Assembly (NCBI GenBank): GCA_016936255.1
Contig: JAFGYE010000051.1
Coordinates: forward strand, 1-64,000
Source: Marinifilaceae bacterium
GTDB lineage: Bacteria > Bacteroidota > Bacteroidia > Bacteroidales > Marinifilaceae
Length of the DNA: 64,000 nucleotides
Direction: 5' to 3'
Under the pieces are notes generated by a model, which worked only from the letters and a program-made list of their open reading frames with translations, did not search any database and had not been told where the DNA came from. How positions within the stretch are numbered: position 1 is the stretch's first letter; each line of letters begins with the position of its first letter. Both the position numbers and the translations under genes were made by a program. Positions 25,780 through 33,793 of this stretch are shown in pieces.

Positions 25780-27522
25780 ATGAAAAAACTATTTCTAAGC
25801 TTATTTATCACATCATGTTTTCTTTCTTTTGGTTTTTCTCAAGAGAAATCTTTTGTGTTGAAAGTTGTTGAATCCTCCAATAATGGTGCGGTTCAAGAGT
25901 GTGTTTGTGGCGATTATGAGAAGTTTATTGTTGAGGAAATGGCATTGAAACGACTCGAAAATAAAATTTCGAAATTGAAACAAAAAGGGTATTTGGAAGC
26001 CAGTATCGATTCAATTTCATTCAGTAGAGATACCATAATCGCAATGATTCATCAAGGAGGAAAATATGAATGGGAGGAAATAAATTTTCGTGGAGTTGAA
26101 AATTTAGACTTATCTACATTGAATTTAAGGTCGGTGAATAAACGAAGAAAGTTTATCAGTTTTTCTGATCTGGAAATTTTTCAGACTGACATTTTGAATC
26201 ATCTGGGCGACAATGGATATCCATTTGCTCAATTAAAATTATCAGAGATAAGTATTGTCAACAAAAAGGTAAGTGGCGAATGGGAGATTGAACCTCATGA
26301 TTTTATTCGATGGGACAGTATTGTACTCAAGGGAACGTCTAAACTTAAACCTAGGTTTTTACAAAGATATTTGGGTATTTATCCGAATAAAACATATCAG
26401 GAAAGCAGGAGTAAACTGGTTTCTAAAAAGATCGCTAATTTAGGCTTTGTGAAGGAAATTAAAGCTTCAGAGATTGAATTTGAGAGTGGTAAAGCAAGAC
26501 TATATACATATCTTGAAAGGGAATCGGCCAATCAGTTTGATGGAATAATCGGCTTTCAGACAAACAAGGATAAAAATAAAATGGAGTTAACGGGGGAAGT
26601 AAAGTTGGCTTTGGAAAATATATTTTCAGCGGGAGAAAGTATTCGCTTCAATTGGCAGAAGTATGAAGAAAGTAGTCAGAACTTGTCTTTGGGAATGGTT
26701 TATCCTTACTTGTTTTCATCCGGTTTGGGGATTGATTTTGGTTTTGACATTCAAAAGAAAGATTCAGCTTATTTAAGTACTGCAATTGATTTGGGTTTTC
26801 GGTTTACTCAGTCGGGTAAAAATTTTAGCAAGCTGTTTTTTAAAATGAATTCATCATCATTGCTAACCACAAATCATTTGGCCAGCGTTTCAGTGCTTCC
26901 TGATTATGCGGATGTAAAGTCCTATTTGTACGGATTTGCTTACCATTTTGAAAATTTGGATTATTCTTTTAATCCTAAGAAAGGATGGAAGCTTAATTTT
27001 TCTATTGCTGCAGGAACACATAAAACAAGAAAGAATGCCGGAATACCTAATGAACTATACGATAATATCGATTTATCGGACAATTTAATTGATACAGAAT
27101 GGGTTTTGGAGTACAACATTCCAGTTCAGGAGAAAATTAGTTTTCGACTTAGAAATAGGAGCGGGCTTAAAGATTCAAAGAATTTGTTTCAAAATGATCT
27201 TTTTAAGTTGGGAGGTTTAAACTCTTTAAGGGGATTTAATGAAGATTCATTTATAGCTTCAAAATATTCTGTTATGACTACAGAATTAAGGTTTATCCCT
27301 CAACGAAACTCAAGTTTTTACTTGTTTTGGGATGGTGGATATTACAGTAATAATTACTTAAGGGATAAAATTCATGATTATCCCTGGGGAATTGGTTTTG
27401 GTTTAAATTTTGCTTCAAAATCAGGAATTTTCACTTTAAATTATGCCGTAGGAAAACAACGTAATGCAAAGATTGATTTTCAGGAAGCCAAAATTCATTT
27501 TGGATTTGTAAGTCGTTTCTGA
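25780..27522 (+). CDS. BamA/TamA-like outer-membrane protein (surface antigen D15 family)
   Basis: 580 residues. A signal peptide (cleavage near FGFSQ) is followed by periplasmic POTRA-like repeats (about 30-230), then a barrel with the D15-type motif KLGGLNSLRGFNEDSF near 485-500, where RGF matches the conserved R-G-F/Y of loop 6. The C-terminus FGFVSRF ends in an aromatic residue as expected for an outer-membrane barrel. It is shorter than BamA (about 800), so it is more likely a specialised family member than the essential BamA. It converges on the gene at 27534 with only 11 bases between stops. Confidence 0.85.
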   Translation: MKKLFLSLFITSCFLSFGFSQEKSFVLKVVESSNNGAVQECVCGDYEKFIVEEMALKRLENKISKLKQKGYLEASIDSISFSRDTIIAMIHQGGKYEWEEINFRGVENLDLSTLNLRSVNKRRKFISFSDLEIFQTDILNHLGDNGYPFAQLKLSEISIVNKKVSGEWEIEPHDFIRWDSIVLKGTSKLKPRFLQRYLGIYPNKTYQESRSKLVSKKIANLGFVKEIKASEIEFESGKARLYTYLERESANQFDGIIGFQTNKDKNKMELTGEVKLALENIFSAGESIRFNWQKYEESSQNLSLGMVYPYLFSSGLGIDFGFDIQKKDSAYLSTAIDLGFRFTQSGKNFSKLFFKMNSSSLLTTNHLASVSVLPDYADVKSYLYGFAYHFENLDYSFNPKKGWKLNFSIAAGTHKTRKNAGIPNELYDNIDLSDNLIDTEWVLEYNIPVQEKISFRLRNRSGLKDSKNLFQNDLFKLGGLNSLRGFNEDSFIASKYSVMTTELRFIPQRNSSFYLFWDGGYYSNNYLRDKIHDYPWGIGFGLNFASKSGIFTLNYAVGKQRNAKIDFQEAKIHFGFVSRF

Positions 27523-27533
27523 TTGAGAAACAT

Positions 27534-28094
27534 CTATACCTTGCTGTTTGTTCTAACCAATAGATAATAGCTAATTAAAATTGAAATGCCAGTTATACAG
27601 GAGGCGGCAATATTGGGCAGCTGACCTTCTATCAAAAGGTTTATTGTGAAAATAATAATTAGGGCAGTTATTATTCCAATAGGAAAGGAGGTAACTATAT
27701 ATTTTAAGTTCGATTTAGAAGTTTTATTAGCTAAGTTTTCCAGTTGTTCAACGTCAACTTCAAATTGTTCAATTGCCTTCGAAAAGGCATTGATTTCTTC
27801 GTTAAAAAAGTCATTTTCTTCTTGGGATATAAAAAATATAAAAGAACTGAAACGATAATTTGCATAAATATTATAATCTAAACGTTCCTTTTTTACAATC
27901 TCAATTTCAACGATCGTTTTCCATTTAATAGGATTAAGAGATAGAAGATTGCCAACAATACTTCCTCTGTGAAAAGTCATTCCTTGTGCATTGGCATCTG
28001 TAAGCGTATAGCCTCGTACTTCATAAAATTTTATGATATCTGAAACTAACAGTTTTTTATTTCGTTTTATATTGAAGCCAATTAGCTTTTTCAT
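27534..28094 (-). CDS. Hypothetical membrane protein
   Basis: 186 residues. The first 100 residues form a soluble alpha/beta region (LVSDIIKFYEVRGYTLTDANAQGMTFHRGS) rich in charged residues. A helical stretch near 90-120 is followed by two membrane helices at about 132-155 and 162-180. No signal peptide. I do not recognise the family; the fold resembles small Bacteroidota membrane proteins with a cytoplasmic head. No operon partner. Confidence 0.65.
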   Translation of the reverse strand: MKKLIGFNIKRNKKLLVSDIIKFYEVRGYTLTDANAQGMTFHRGSIVGNLLSLNPIKWKTIVEIEIVKKERLDYNIYANYRFSSFIFFISQEENDFFNEEINAFSKAIEQFEVDVEQLENLANKTSKSNLKYIVTSFPIGIITALIIIFTINLLIEGQLPNIAASCITGISILISYYLLVRTNSKV

Positions 28095-28401
28095 GAAAGA
28101 AAATTATGTGTTTCAAATGTATTAAAAAAAAAGAGATACGCCAATTTCATCAAGTTAAATAGGAGTTGCAACAGAATATTGTTCTCGGAGAGAATGATGT
28201 TTTTGTGTTTTTTTAAGCTGTAATTGAAGAATTCCTAAAGGCAGAGTAGTTATTGTTTAAAATATTGGATAGAAGTGTTGTACAATATATAGATGATGTC
28301 TCGTGAATGTATGAAAAAAAGCAATGTTTTTTATAACTCAAACTTCAAAACCAGAGTATAAGCATTGTATTCTGCCATTTTACTAATGTAAATTTCCCCC
28401 T
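28095..28401. other. Intergenic region without a recognised gene
   Basis: 307 bases of AT-rich DNA between divergent genes (27534 minus and 28402 plus). I see no tRNA, no coding frame with a plausible start, and no clear TAnnTTTG box. Presumably it holds the two promoters. Confidence 0.6.
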
Positions 28402-31344
28402 ATGCATAAGAATGTAAACTCTCTTATTGATTCTGACAATTCATTGACAGGTATGGTTTTAGATCATTTTCAGGACCTTCCAATTCCGAAAATTTTAGAT
28501 TCTCTTTTGGATGATTTTTCATTCTTAAGTGGATGCCCGTGTATGTTTATGGATTTTAAGAATAGATATGTTCATAGTAATGACTGCAAGGCAATGACAC
28601 TTTTGGATAGTGAATTGGCTAGGAATAGTAAGAATCTTTTTGCTGATATTTTTAAAACAAAATTAGTAAGGGAAGATGAATGTATTGAGCTTGTTTATGG
28701 GAAACATGCCAGAGGAGTGTTTGTGCCGGTTAAAGTTAAAGGAGTGGTTTTTGGATATTTTATTTATGGTCAGTTTATTGAAAATACAGACCCTTTGGCC
28801 TTAAAAATTGAACAGGGAATACAACTAGATAATGAAGAAATTGAAGAATATAAACTATTAAAAATATTATCCAGAGCAGAAATTGAAGAGAATATTTTTA
28901 AATCAATTCGTTTTGTTGGAGGGATTGCATCGCAATTCGAGATGAGTTATGATTTAAAAAATGAGATTAAGAAGAATCAGGAGGCTGCAAATCAACTTCG
29001 GATTCAAAAAACTTTCTTTGAGAATTTATTTGATCACTCTCCTGAGGCAATTGTTATTTTGGATAATGAAGATCAAGTAATTCAGGCAAACCAAGAGTTT
29101 CTTCAGTTGTTTGAATATTCACAAAAGGAAATAAAATCAAAAAGGATAAATGATTTAATAGTTCCTGAAAAATATAAAGAAGAAGGGGCAAAAGCTACAA
29201 TAAATGCAGCCGTTGGAGAGAGGGTAGACATGACTACTATTCGCCAAACCAAAACTGGAAAACAAATTCATGTTCAGGTTCTTGGAAAACCTATAGTTCT
29301 AGATAATAATCAGCTTGCTGTTTATGGTATTTATAGAAATCTGACTCAACAAGTTTGGAATCAGAAAAAGGAACAAATAATATATCGTGTCTCTGAAATT
29401 ATGAATTCCTCGATGAATTCTATTGAAATGATTAACAATATTGGAGAAGAATTGCAGCAAATTGTTGGAGCCGGAAAATTGTTTTTAGAATTGATTGCTC
29501 CTGATAGGCGGTCTTTGCGCTCTTTTGCTGAAAATGATGAAGATTTTAAAACTATTAATTATTCCGAATCGTTAAGCAGAGCCGTGATTCGGGAAAAAAA
29601 AATGCTTTATTTGAATGATAAACAGATAAATGATATTATTCTTTCAAATAAACTTTCATTAAAATCAATTCCAAAAAGTTGGTTGGGGATTCCTCTTATT
29701 GCAGAAGGGAAAGTATTAGGTGTTTTTGGAGTTATTAGTTTTGTTGAAGGTTCGGAAATGAATTTGGAGAGTATCAAGTTGCTTGAGGTACTTTCATTTC
29801 AACTGGCCGCGGGAACTATAAAAAAAGCAAAGGATATCGAATTAAGGATGCTTCAACGTTCAATGGAACAAAGTCCGGTTTCTATTGTTATTGCTGATTT
29901 TAAAGGAGATATAGAATATGTAAATCCTAAGTTTTGTGATGTAACGGGTTATAGTTTTAAGGAAGTCCGGGGCCGAAATCCGAGAATTCTTAAATCAGGC
30001 TCAACACCGACTGAGGTTTATGAGGAAATGTGGGCGAGTGTACTTGATGGGAAAGAGTGGGTTGGGGAGTTTCTTAATGTAAAGAAGAATAAAGAATTAT
30101 TTTGGGAGCGGGCTAAATTTTCACCAATAAAGGATGATGCCGGAAAGATCACTCATATTGTGGCAGTAAAAGAGGATATTACAGAATCTAAACAGTTTCA
30201 AAAAGAATTGCTTCAATCAAAAAGAAAAGCAGAGGAGTCTGATCGGCTAAAATCAGCATTCCTGGCAAATATGTCTCATGAGTTAAGAACGCCACTTAAT
30301 GCTGTTATTGGATTTTCTAATTTGTGCGACGAGTCATTGTCAATGACGGAAATTCTTGAATTTGTTAGTTTAATAAATAAGAGTGGAAATCAACTTTTAG
30401 GAATTATAGAAGATATTTTGAGTTTTACATCTATAGAAAGTGAAGCTTTTCAGATCGGTGAAGAGGAATTTTTCATGTTCAATTTTATTGAGGATGTAAA
30501 GAAAATTTCGAAGGAAAAACGAGTTCAGGAGAATAAAGAACGTTTGGGATTGCAATTTAAAATGGATGAGAATTTTTCCAGTGTATTGGTAAAATCGGAT
30601 TATCAGAGATTATTGCAAGTGGTAACTAATTTAATAAAGAATGCATTTAAATTTACAAATGAAGGACTTGTTGAGTTTGGATATAAGGTTGATGGCGAGG
30701 AGTTATGCTTATATGTAAAGGATAGTGGCGTTGGAATACAGAAAGAGAAAAAGGACATTATTTTTGACAAATTCCGGCAGGCTGATGATTCCATCACCAG
30801 AACTTTTGGAGGAACTGGTTTGGGATTAGCTATTTCAAAAAAGATAATGGATATGTTAGGCGGTACAATAGAGGTTGAATCGGAGCCTAATGTTGGATCA
30901 ATCTTTACTTTAAGATTAAATTGTGTAATTTCTAAAACCGATAGTAAGAGAGAATTTAATAATACAAATGGTATGCAAACATCAAATTCACCATTAATTT
31001 TAGTTGCCGAAGATGAAATTTCGAATTTTAAACTAATCGAAGCCATATTAAAACGAAATAGTTATGAGGTTGTAAGAGCCGAAAATGGAGTAGAGGCCGT
31101 TGAAATGTGTAAGAATAATCCGGATATTCGTCTGGTGCTGATGGATATCCGAATGCCTGTAATGGATGGACTAATTGCCACAAAAAAGATTAAGGGTTTT
31201 AGTCCTAATCTGCCAATAATTGCACAAACTGCTTATGCTATGGATGGGGACGAAAATAAAGCGATTGAGGAAGGTTGCAATGATTATATTTCAAAGCCAA
31301 TAAGAAAAGAGCTTTTGCTGGAAAAAATAAAAGCATTGATCTAG
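28402..31344 (+). CDS. Hybrid sensor histidine kinase (PocR-like, PAS, GAF, PAS, HisKA, HATPase, REC)
   Basis: 980 residues, no membrane segment, so a cytoplasmic sensor. Order: PocR-like ligand-binding domain (about 25-185; LSGCPCMFMDFKNRYVHS), PAS (about 205-325), GAF (about 330-480), PAS/PAC (about 490-605; SGSTPTEVYEEMWASVLDGK), HisKA with FLANMSHELRTPLN (His626), HATPase with VKDSGVGIQKEKKD and TFGGTGLGLAIS, and a C-terminal receiver with VLMDIRMPVMDG (Asp915). It autophosphorylates on His and relays to its own receiver. No adjacent response regulator or HPt gene exists, so it is an orphan. PocR-like domains sense small molecules; the ligand here is unknown. Confidence 0.92.
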   Translation: MHKNVNSLIDSDNSLTGMVLDHFQDLPIPKILDSLLDDFSFLSGCPCMFMDFKNRYVHSNDCKAMTLLDSELARNSKNLFADIFKTKLVREDECIELVYGKHARGVFVPVKVKGVVFGYFIYGQFIENTDPLALKIEQGIQLDNEEIEEYKLLKILSRAEIEENIFKSIRFVGGIASQFEMSYDLKNEIKKNQEAANQLRIQKTFFENLFDHSPEAIVILDNEDQVIQANQEFLQLFEYSQKEIKSKRINDLIVPEKYKEEGAKATINAAVGERVDMTTIRQTKTGKQIHVQVLGKPIVLDNNQLAVYGIYRNLTQQVWNQKKEQIIYRVSEIMNSSMNSIEMINNIGEELQQIVGAGKLFLELIAPDRRSLRSFAENDEDFKTINYSESLSRAVIREKKMLYLNDKQINDIILSNKLSLKSIPKSWLGIPLIAEGKVLGVFGVISFVEGSEMNLESIKLLEVLSFQLAAGTIKKAKDIELRMLQRSMEQSPVSIVIADFKGDIEYVNPKFCDVTGYSFKEVRGRNPRILKSGSTPTEVYEEMWASVLDGKEWVGEFLNVKKNKELFWERAKFSPIKDDAGKITHIVAVKEDITESKQFQKELLQSKRKAEESDRLKSAFLANMSHELRTPLNAVIGFSNLCDESLSMTEILEFVSLINKSGNQLLGIIEDILSFTSIESEAFQIGEEEFFMFNFIEDVKKISKEKRVQENKERLGLQFKMDENFSSVLVKSDYQRLLQVVTNLIKNAFKFTNEGLVEFGYKVDGEELCLYVKDSGVGIQKEKKDIIFDKFRQADDSITRTFGGTGLGLAISKKIMDMLGGTIEVESEPNVGSIFTLRLNCVISKTDSKREFNNTNGMQTSNSPLILVAEDEISNFKLIEAILKRNSYEVVRAENGVEAVEMCKNNPDIRLVLMDIRMPVMDGLIATKKIKGFSPNLPIIAQTAYAMDGDENKAIEEGCNDYISKPIRKELLLEKIKALI

Positions 31345-31366
31345 TTCTTTAGACTTGTTTTGAATT

Positions 31367-31400
31367 GAAAAACCGTCTTTCGCGACGGTTTTTCTTTTTT
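31367..31400 (+). terminator. Intrinsic terminator of the hybrid kinase gene
   Basis: 10-bp stem AAAAACCGTC/GACGGTTTTT with a short loop and a T-rich tail. Confidence 0.88.
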
Positions 31401-31493
31401 AATACCTTTTGCTGGAATAATTATTTGTGTCAGGTGATGAAATTGATCTGTGTTTTTGTTTTTAGGATAAAAGGTGTACCTTAATTTTACTAA

Positions 31494-32207
31494 TTGAATA
31501 GTTGGGATTTGAGAAAAAGATGGAGTCTGTTATTCGCATTGTTGATACTATTATGTGTCATTGAGATTCATTCTTGTAGAAATGATCTTAGCTTTATTGT
31601 GCATGAAAAGAAAATCTCTAAAAGAATAAAAAACGGATTATTTAATGTGAAATATCCAGAATTAAAATACAGTGGTAATAATTCCCGAAATGTATGCGAT
31701 TCAATTAATTCAAATATGAAGGGTTTTGTAAATTCACTTATGAAAGAAATGGATTGCAATGAGAATTATGAGTTTAAATTAGATAGAAAGTTTTGTAGCA
31801 AGGAATTAAAAATTGATTACAATCTGGATATTTTTGCCAAAGACTATGTAAGTGCCCGATTTACAATTTACACCTACCAAGGGGGAGCTCATGGTCGAAC
31901 TTATTTCAAATGTTTTAATTTTAGTGTGCAGCGGGCAGAACAATTAAAATTAAACGATTTGTTGTATTTAAAACAGAAGAAGGAATTACAAGTGTTAAAT
32001 AAACTATTGGTAAAATATTTTGAGAATCCCGATCAGTGTTTTAGTGAGATTCCTTCTATTACGCCTGATTTTGAATTTTTCTCATATCAGAATGATAGTG
32101 TAATATTTTCCTTTTCAGATAACTCATTAGGAGATTATGTTTGTGGAACAGCAGTGATTAAAATTCCTTTGTGGGAATTGAAGCAGAATGGATTATTGAA
32201 ATTGTAG
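31494..32207 (+). CDS. DUF3298/RsiV-like lipoprotein
   Basis: 237 residues. A lipoprotein signal ends in EIHSC (Cys28 from the TTG at 31494). No ATG is available before the signal; a second in-frame TTG at 31509 would also leave an intact signal, so the exact start is open. The body has the DUF4163/DUF3298 layout, with YTYQGGAHGRTYFKCFNF and C-terminal SDNSLGDYVCGTAVIKIPLWEL; this resembles the lysozyme-binding fold of RsiV, but ligand binding is not shown. It lies 18 bases upstream of the oxidoreductase gene at 32226. Confidence 0.8.
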   Translation: MNSWDLRKRWSLLFALLILLCVIEIHSCRNDLSFIVHEKKISKRIKNGLFNVKYPELKYSGNNSRNVCDSINSNMKGFVNSLMKEMDCNENYEFKLDRKFCSKELKIDYNLDIFAKDYVSARFTIYTYQGGAHGRTYFKCFNFSVQRAEQLKLNDLLYLKQKKELQVLNKLLVKYFENPDQCFSEIPSITPDFEFFSYQNDSVIFSFSDNSLGDYVCGTAVIKIPLWELKQNGLLKL

Positions 32208-32225
32208 TCGCTAAAAACTCATTTT

Positions 32226-32876
32226 ATGAAAGCACTTGTCATTGGAGGATCGGGTTTTACAGGAAAGAAATTGATTGAACTTCTGTTAAAGGACAAGGAT
32301 TATACCAAGGTTTGTGCATTGGTCAGAAATGAAATTGATCTTATTGATGAAAAATTCATCCAAATCAAGGTAGATTTTGAAGCTCTTTCGTCTGAAAATA
32401 TTCCGGAGTGTTGCGATATTGCTTTCTGTTGTTTCGGAACAACCATTCGAAAAGCTCAAACGAAGAATGATTTTAGAAAAGTAGACTTTGAGTACATCAC
32501 GCATTTTGCAAAACTTTGTGAGATGCATTGCATTAAAGAGTTTCATTTAATAAGTGCGATATGGGCAAGTCCCCGATCCATTTTCTTTTATCAAAAGGTG
32601 AAGGGCGAGCTTGAATGTTTTATTAATTCACTAAATTTCGAAACAGTAGTTATTTATCGTCCATCAGTGATTTACGGAAATAGAGAGGAATTTCGGCCTT
32701 TCGAAGCATTTGCTGCCTGGATCAGCCGAAATATGAATTTTCTTTTTGTGGGTAAATTGAAAAGAATTGTAGCTGTAACCGGAGATCAGCTAGCGAAAAC
32801 TATTCATCAAAATTCTAAAAAAAATCTTTTAGGCAGATTAATTATTGAATCTGAAGAAATATCCAAAACCCAATAA
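32226..32876 (+). CDS. NAD(P)-binding oxidoreductase (HTATIP2/atypical SDR-like)
   Basis: 216 residues with an N-terminal Rossmann GGSGFTGKKLIELLLKD, CFGTTIRKAQTKNDFRKVD and VIYRPSVIYGNREEFRP, the layout of the short atypical SDRs related to TIP30. The canonical YxxxK is replaced by FFYQKVKGELE, which fits this subgroup. The substrate is unknown. Convergent with the SDR gene at 32893, 16 bases between stops. Confidence 0.82.
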   Translation: MKALVIGGSGFTGKKLIELLLKDKDYTKVCALVRNEIDLIDEKFIQIKVDFEALSSENIPECCDIAFCCFGTTIRKAQTKNDFRKVDFEYITHFAKLCEMHCIKEFHLISAIWASPRSIFFYQKVKGELECFINSLNFETVVIYRPSVIYGNREEFRPFEAFAAWISRNMNFLFVGKLKRIVAVTGDQLAKTIHQNSKKNLLGRLIIESEEISKTQ

Positions 32877-32892
32877 TTATAAACGGTTGTTT

Positions 32893-33651
32893 CTAACTTC
32901 TGTTAACATCTCTTGCCGATGCCTGATTGGCAGGCATTATCAAAATATCATTGATATTCACGTGCGCAGGTCTGGTGGCGATAAACTCAACGGTTTCGGC
33001 AATGTCTTCGGCATAAAGAGGTGTAAATCCGTTATATACCTGTTCCGCTTTTACAGTATCACCTTTGAATCGCACCAGGGAAAATTCTGTTTCAACCATT
33101 CCAGGAGCAAGAGAACAAACCTTAATATTGTGAGGTAATAAATCAATTCTCATTCCTTTCGTGATGGCATCAACTGCATGTTTTGTCGCGCAATACACGT
33201 TTCCACCCGGGTAAACTTCTTTTCCTGCTATCGACGATATATTAATAATCTGGCCCTTTTTTCTTGCGATCATAAAAGGACTAATTGTTCTTGTTACGTA
33301 CAAAAGGCCTTTTAGATTGGTGTCAATCATTCTTTCCCAATCGTCAATTATTCCTTCCTGTACAGGAGATACTCCAACTGCTAATCCTGCATTATTTAGC
33401 AGCAAGTCAATTTTAGTCCATTCCTCAGGCAGAGAATTTATCTTTGATTCAACTTCTTTTTGAATTCTTACATCCAATTCAATTGCTAAAACCTTCACGT
33501 GGTAATTTGCAATTAACTCTTGTTTTAATTTTTCCAGATTTTCTTTTCGTCGCCCCGAAATAATTAAATCAAATCCTATTTTGGCTAATTTTTTAGCACA
33601 AGCCTCGCCAATGCCTGCTGTCGCTCCTGTTATAAATGCAATTTTGTTCAT
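32893..33651 (-). CDS. Short-chain dehydrogenase/reductase (YdfG-like)
   Basis: 252 residues, classical SDR. Cofactor motif TGATAGIGEACAKKL at 8-22, NNAGLAVG, catalytic Ser in NISSIAGKEVYPGG, and YCATKHAV (Tyr, Lys). The overall pattern follows E. coli YdfG, an NADP-dependent 3-hydroxy acid/serine dehydrogenase. The start is divergent from purL with 142 bases between. Confidence 0.9.
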   Translation of the reverse strand: MNKIAFITGATAGIGEACAKKLAKIGFDLIISGRRKENLEKLKQELIANYHVKVLAIELDVRIQKEVESKINSLPEEWTKIDLLLNNAGLAVGVSPVQEGIIDDWERMIDTNLKGLLYVTRTISPFMIARKKGQIINISSIAGKEVYPGGNVYCATKHAVDAITKGMRIDLLPHNIKVCSLAPGMVETEFSLVRFKGDTVKAEQVYNGFTPLYAEDIAETVEFIATRPAHVNINDILIMPANQASARDVNRS

Positions 33652-33793
33652 TGTGTTTGAAAATTTATTCAGATTTCACTTCAGAATATCTTATGATTTT
33701 TATCGAGGAAGTAAAGTTAAAAACTACCGGGATTATTCGTGTTACTATCTTATTTTTTTTAATTTTAAACATTATCACCTAAATTCTTTCATC

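Noticed and set aside
33581-33793. Longer PurL start
   Set aside because: The extra 71 residues are low-complexity, overlap the divergent SDR gene and are absent from the PurL family.
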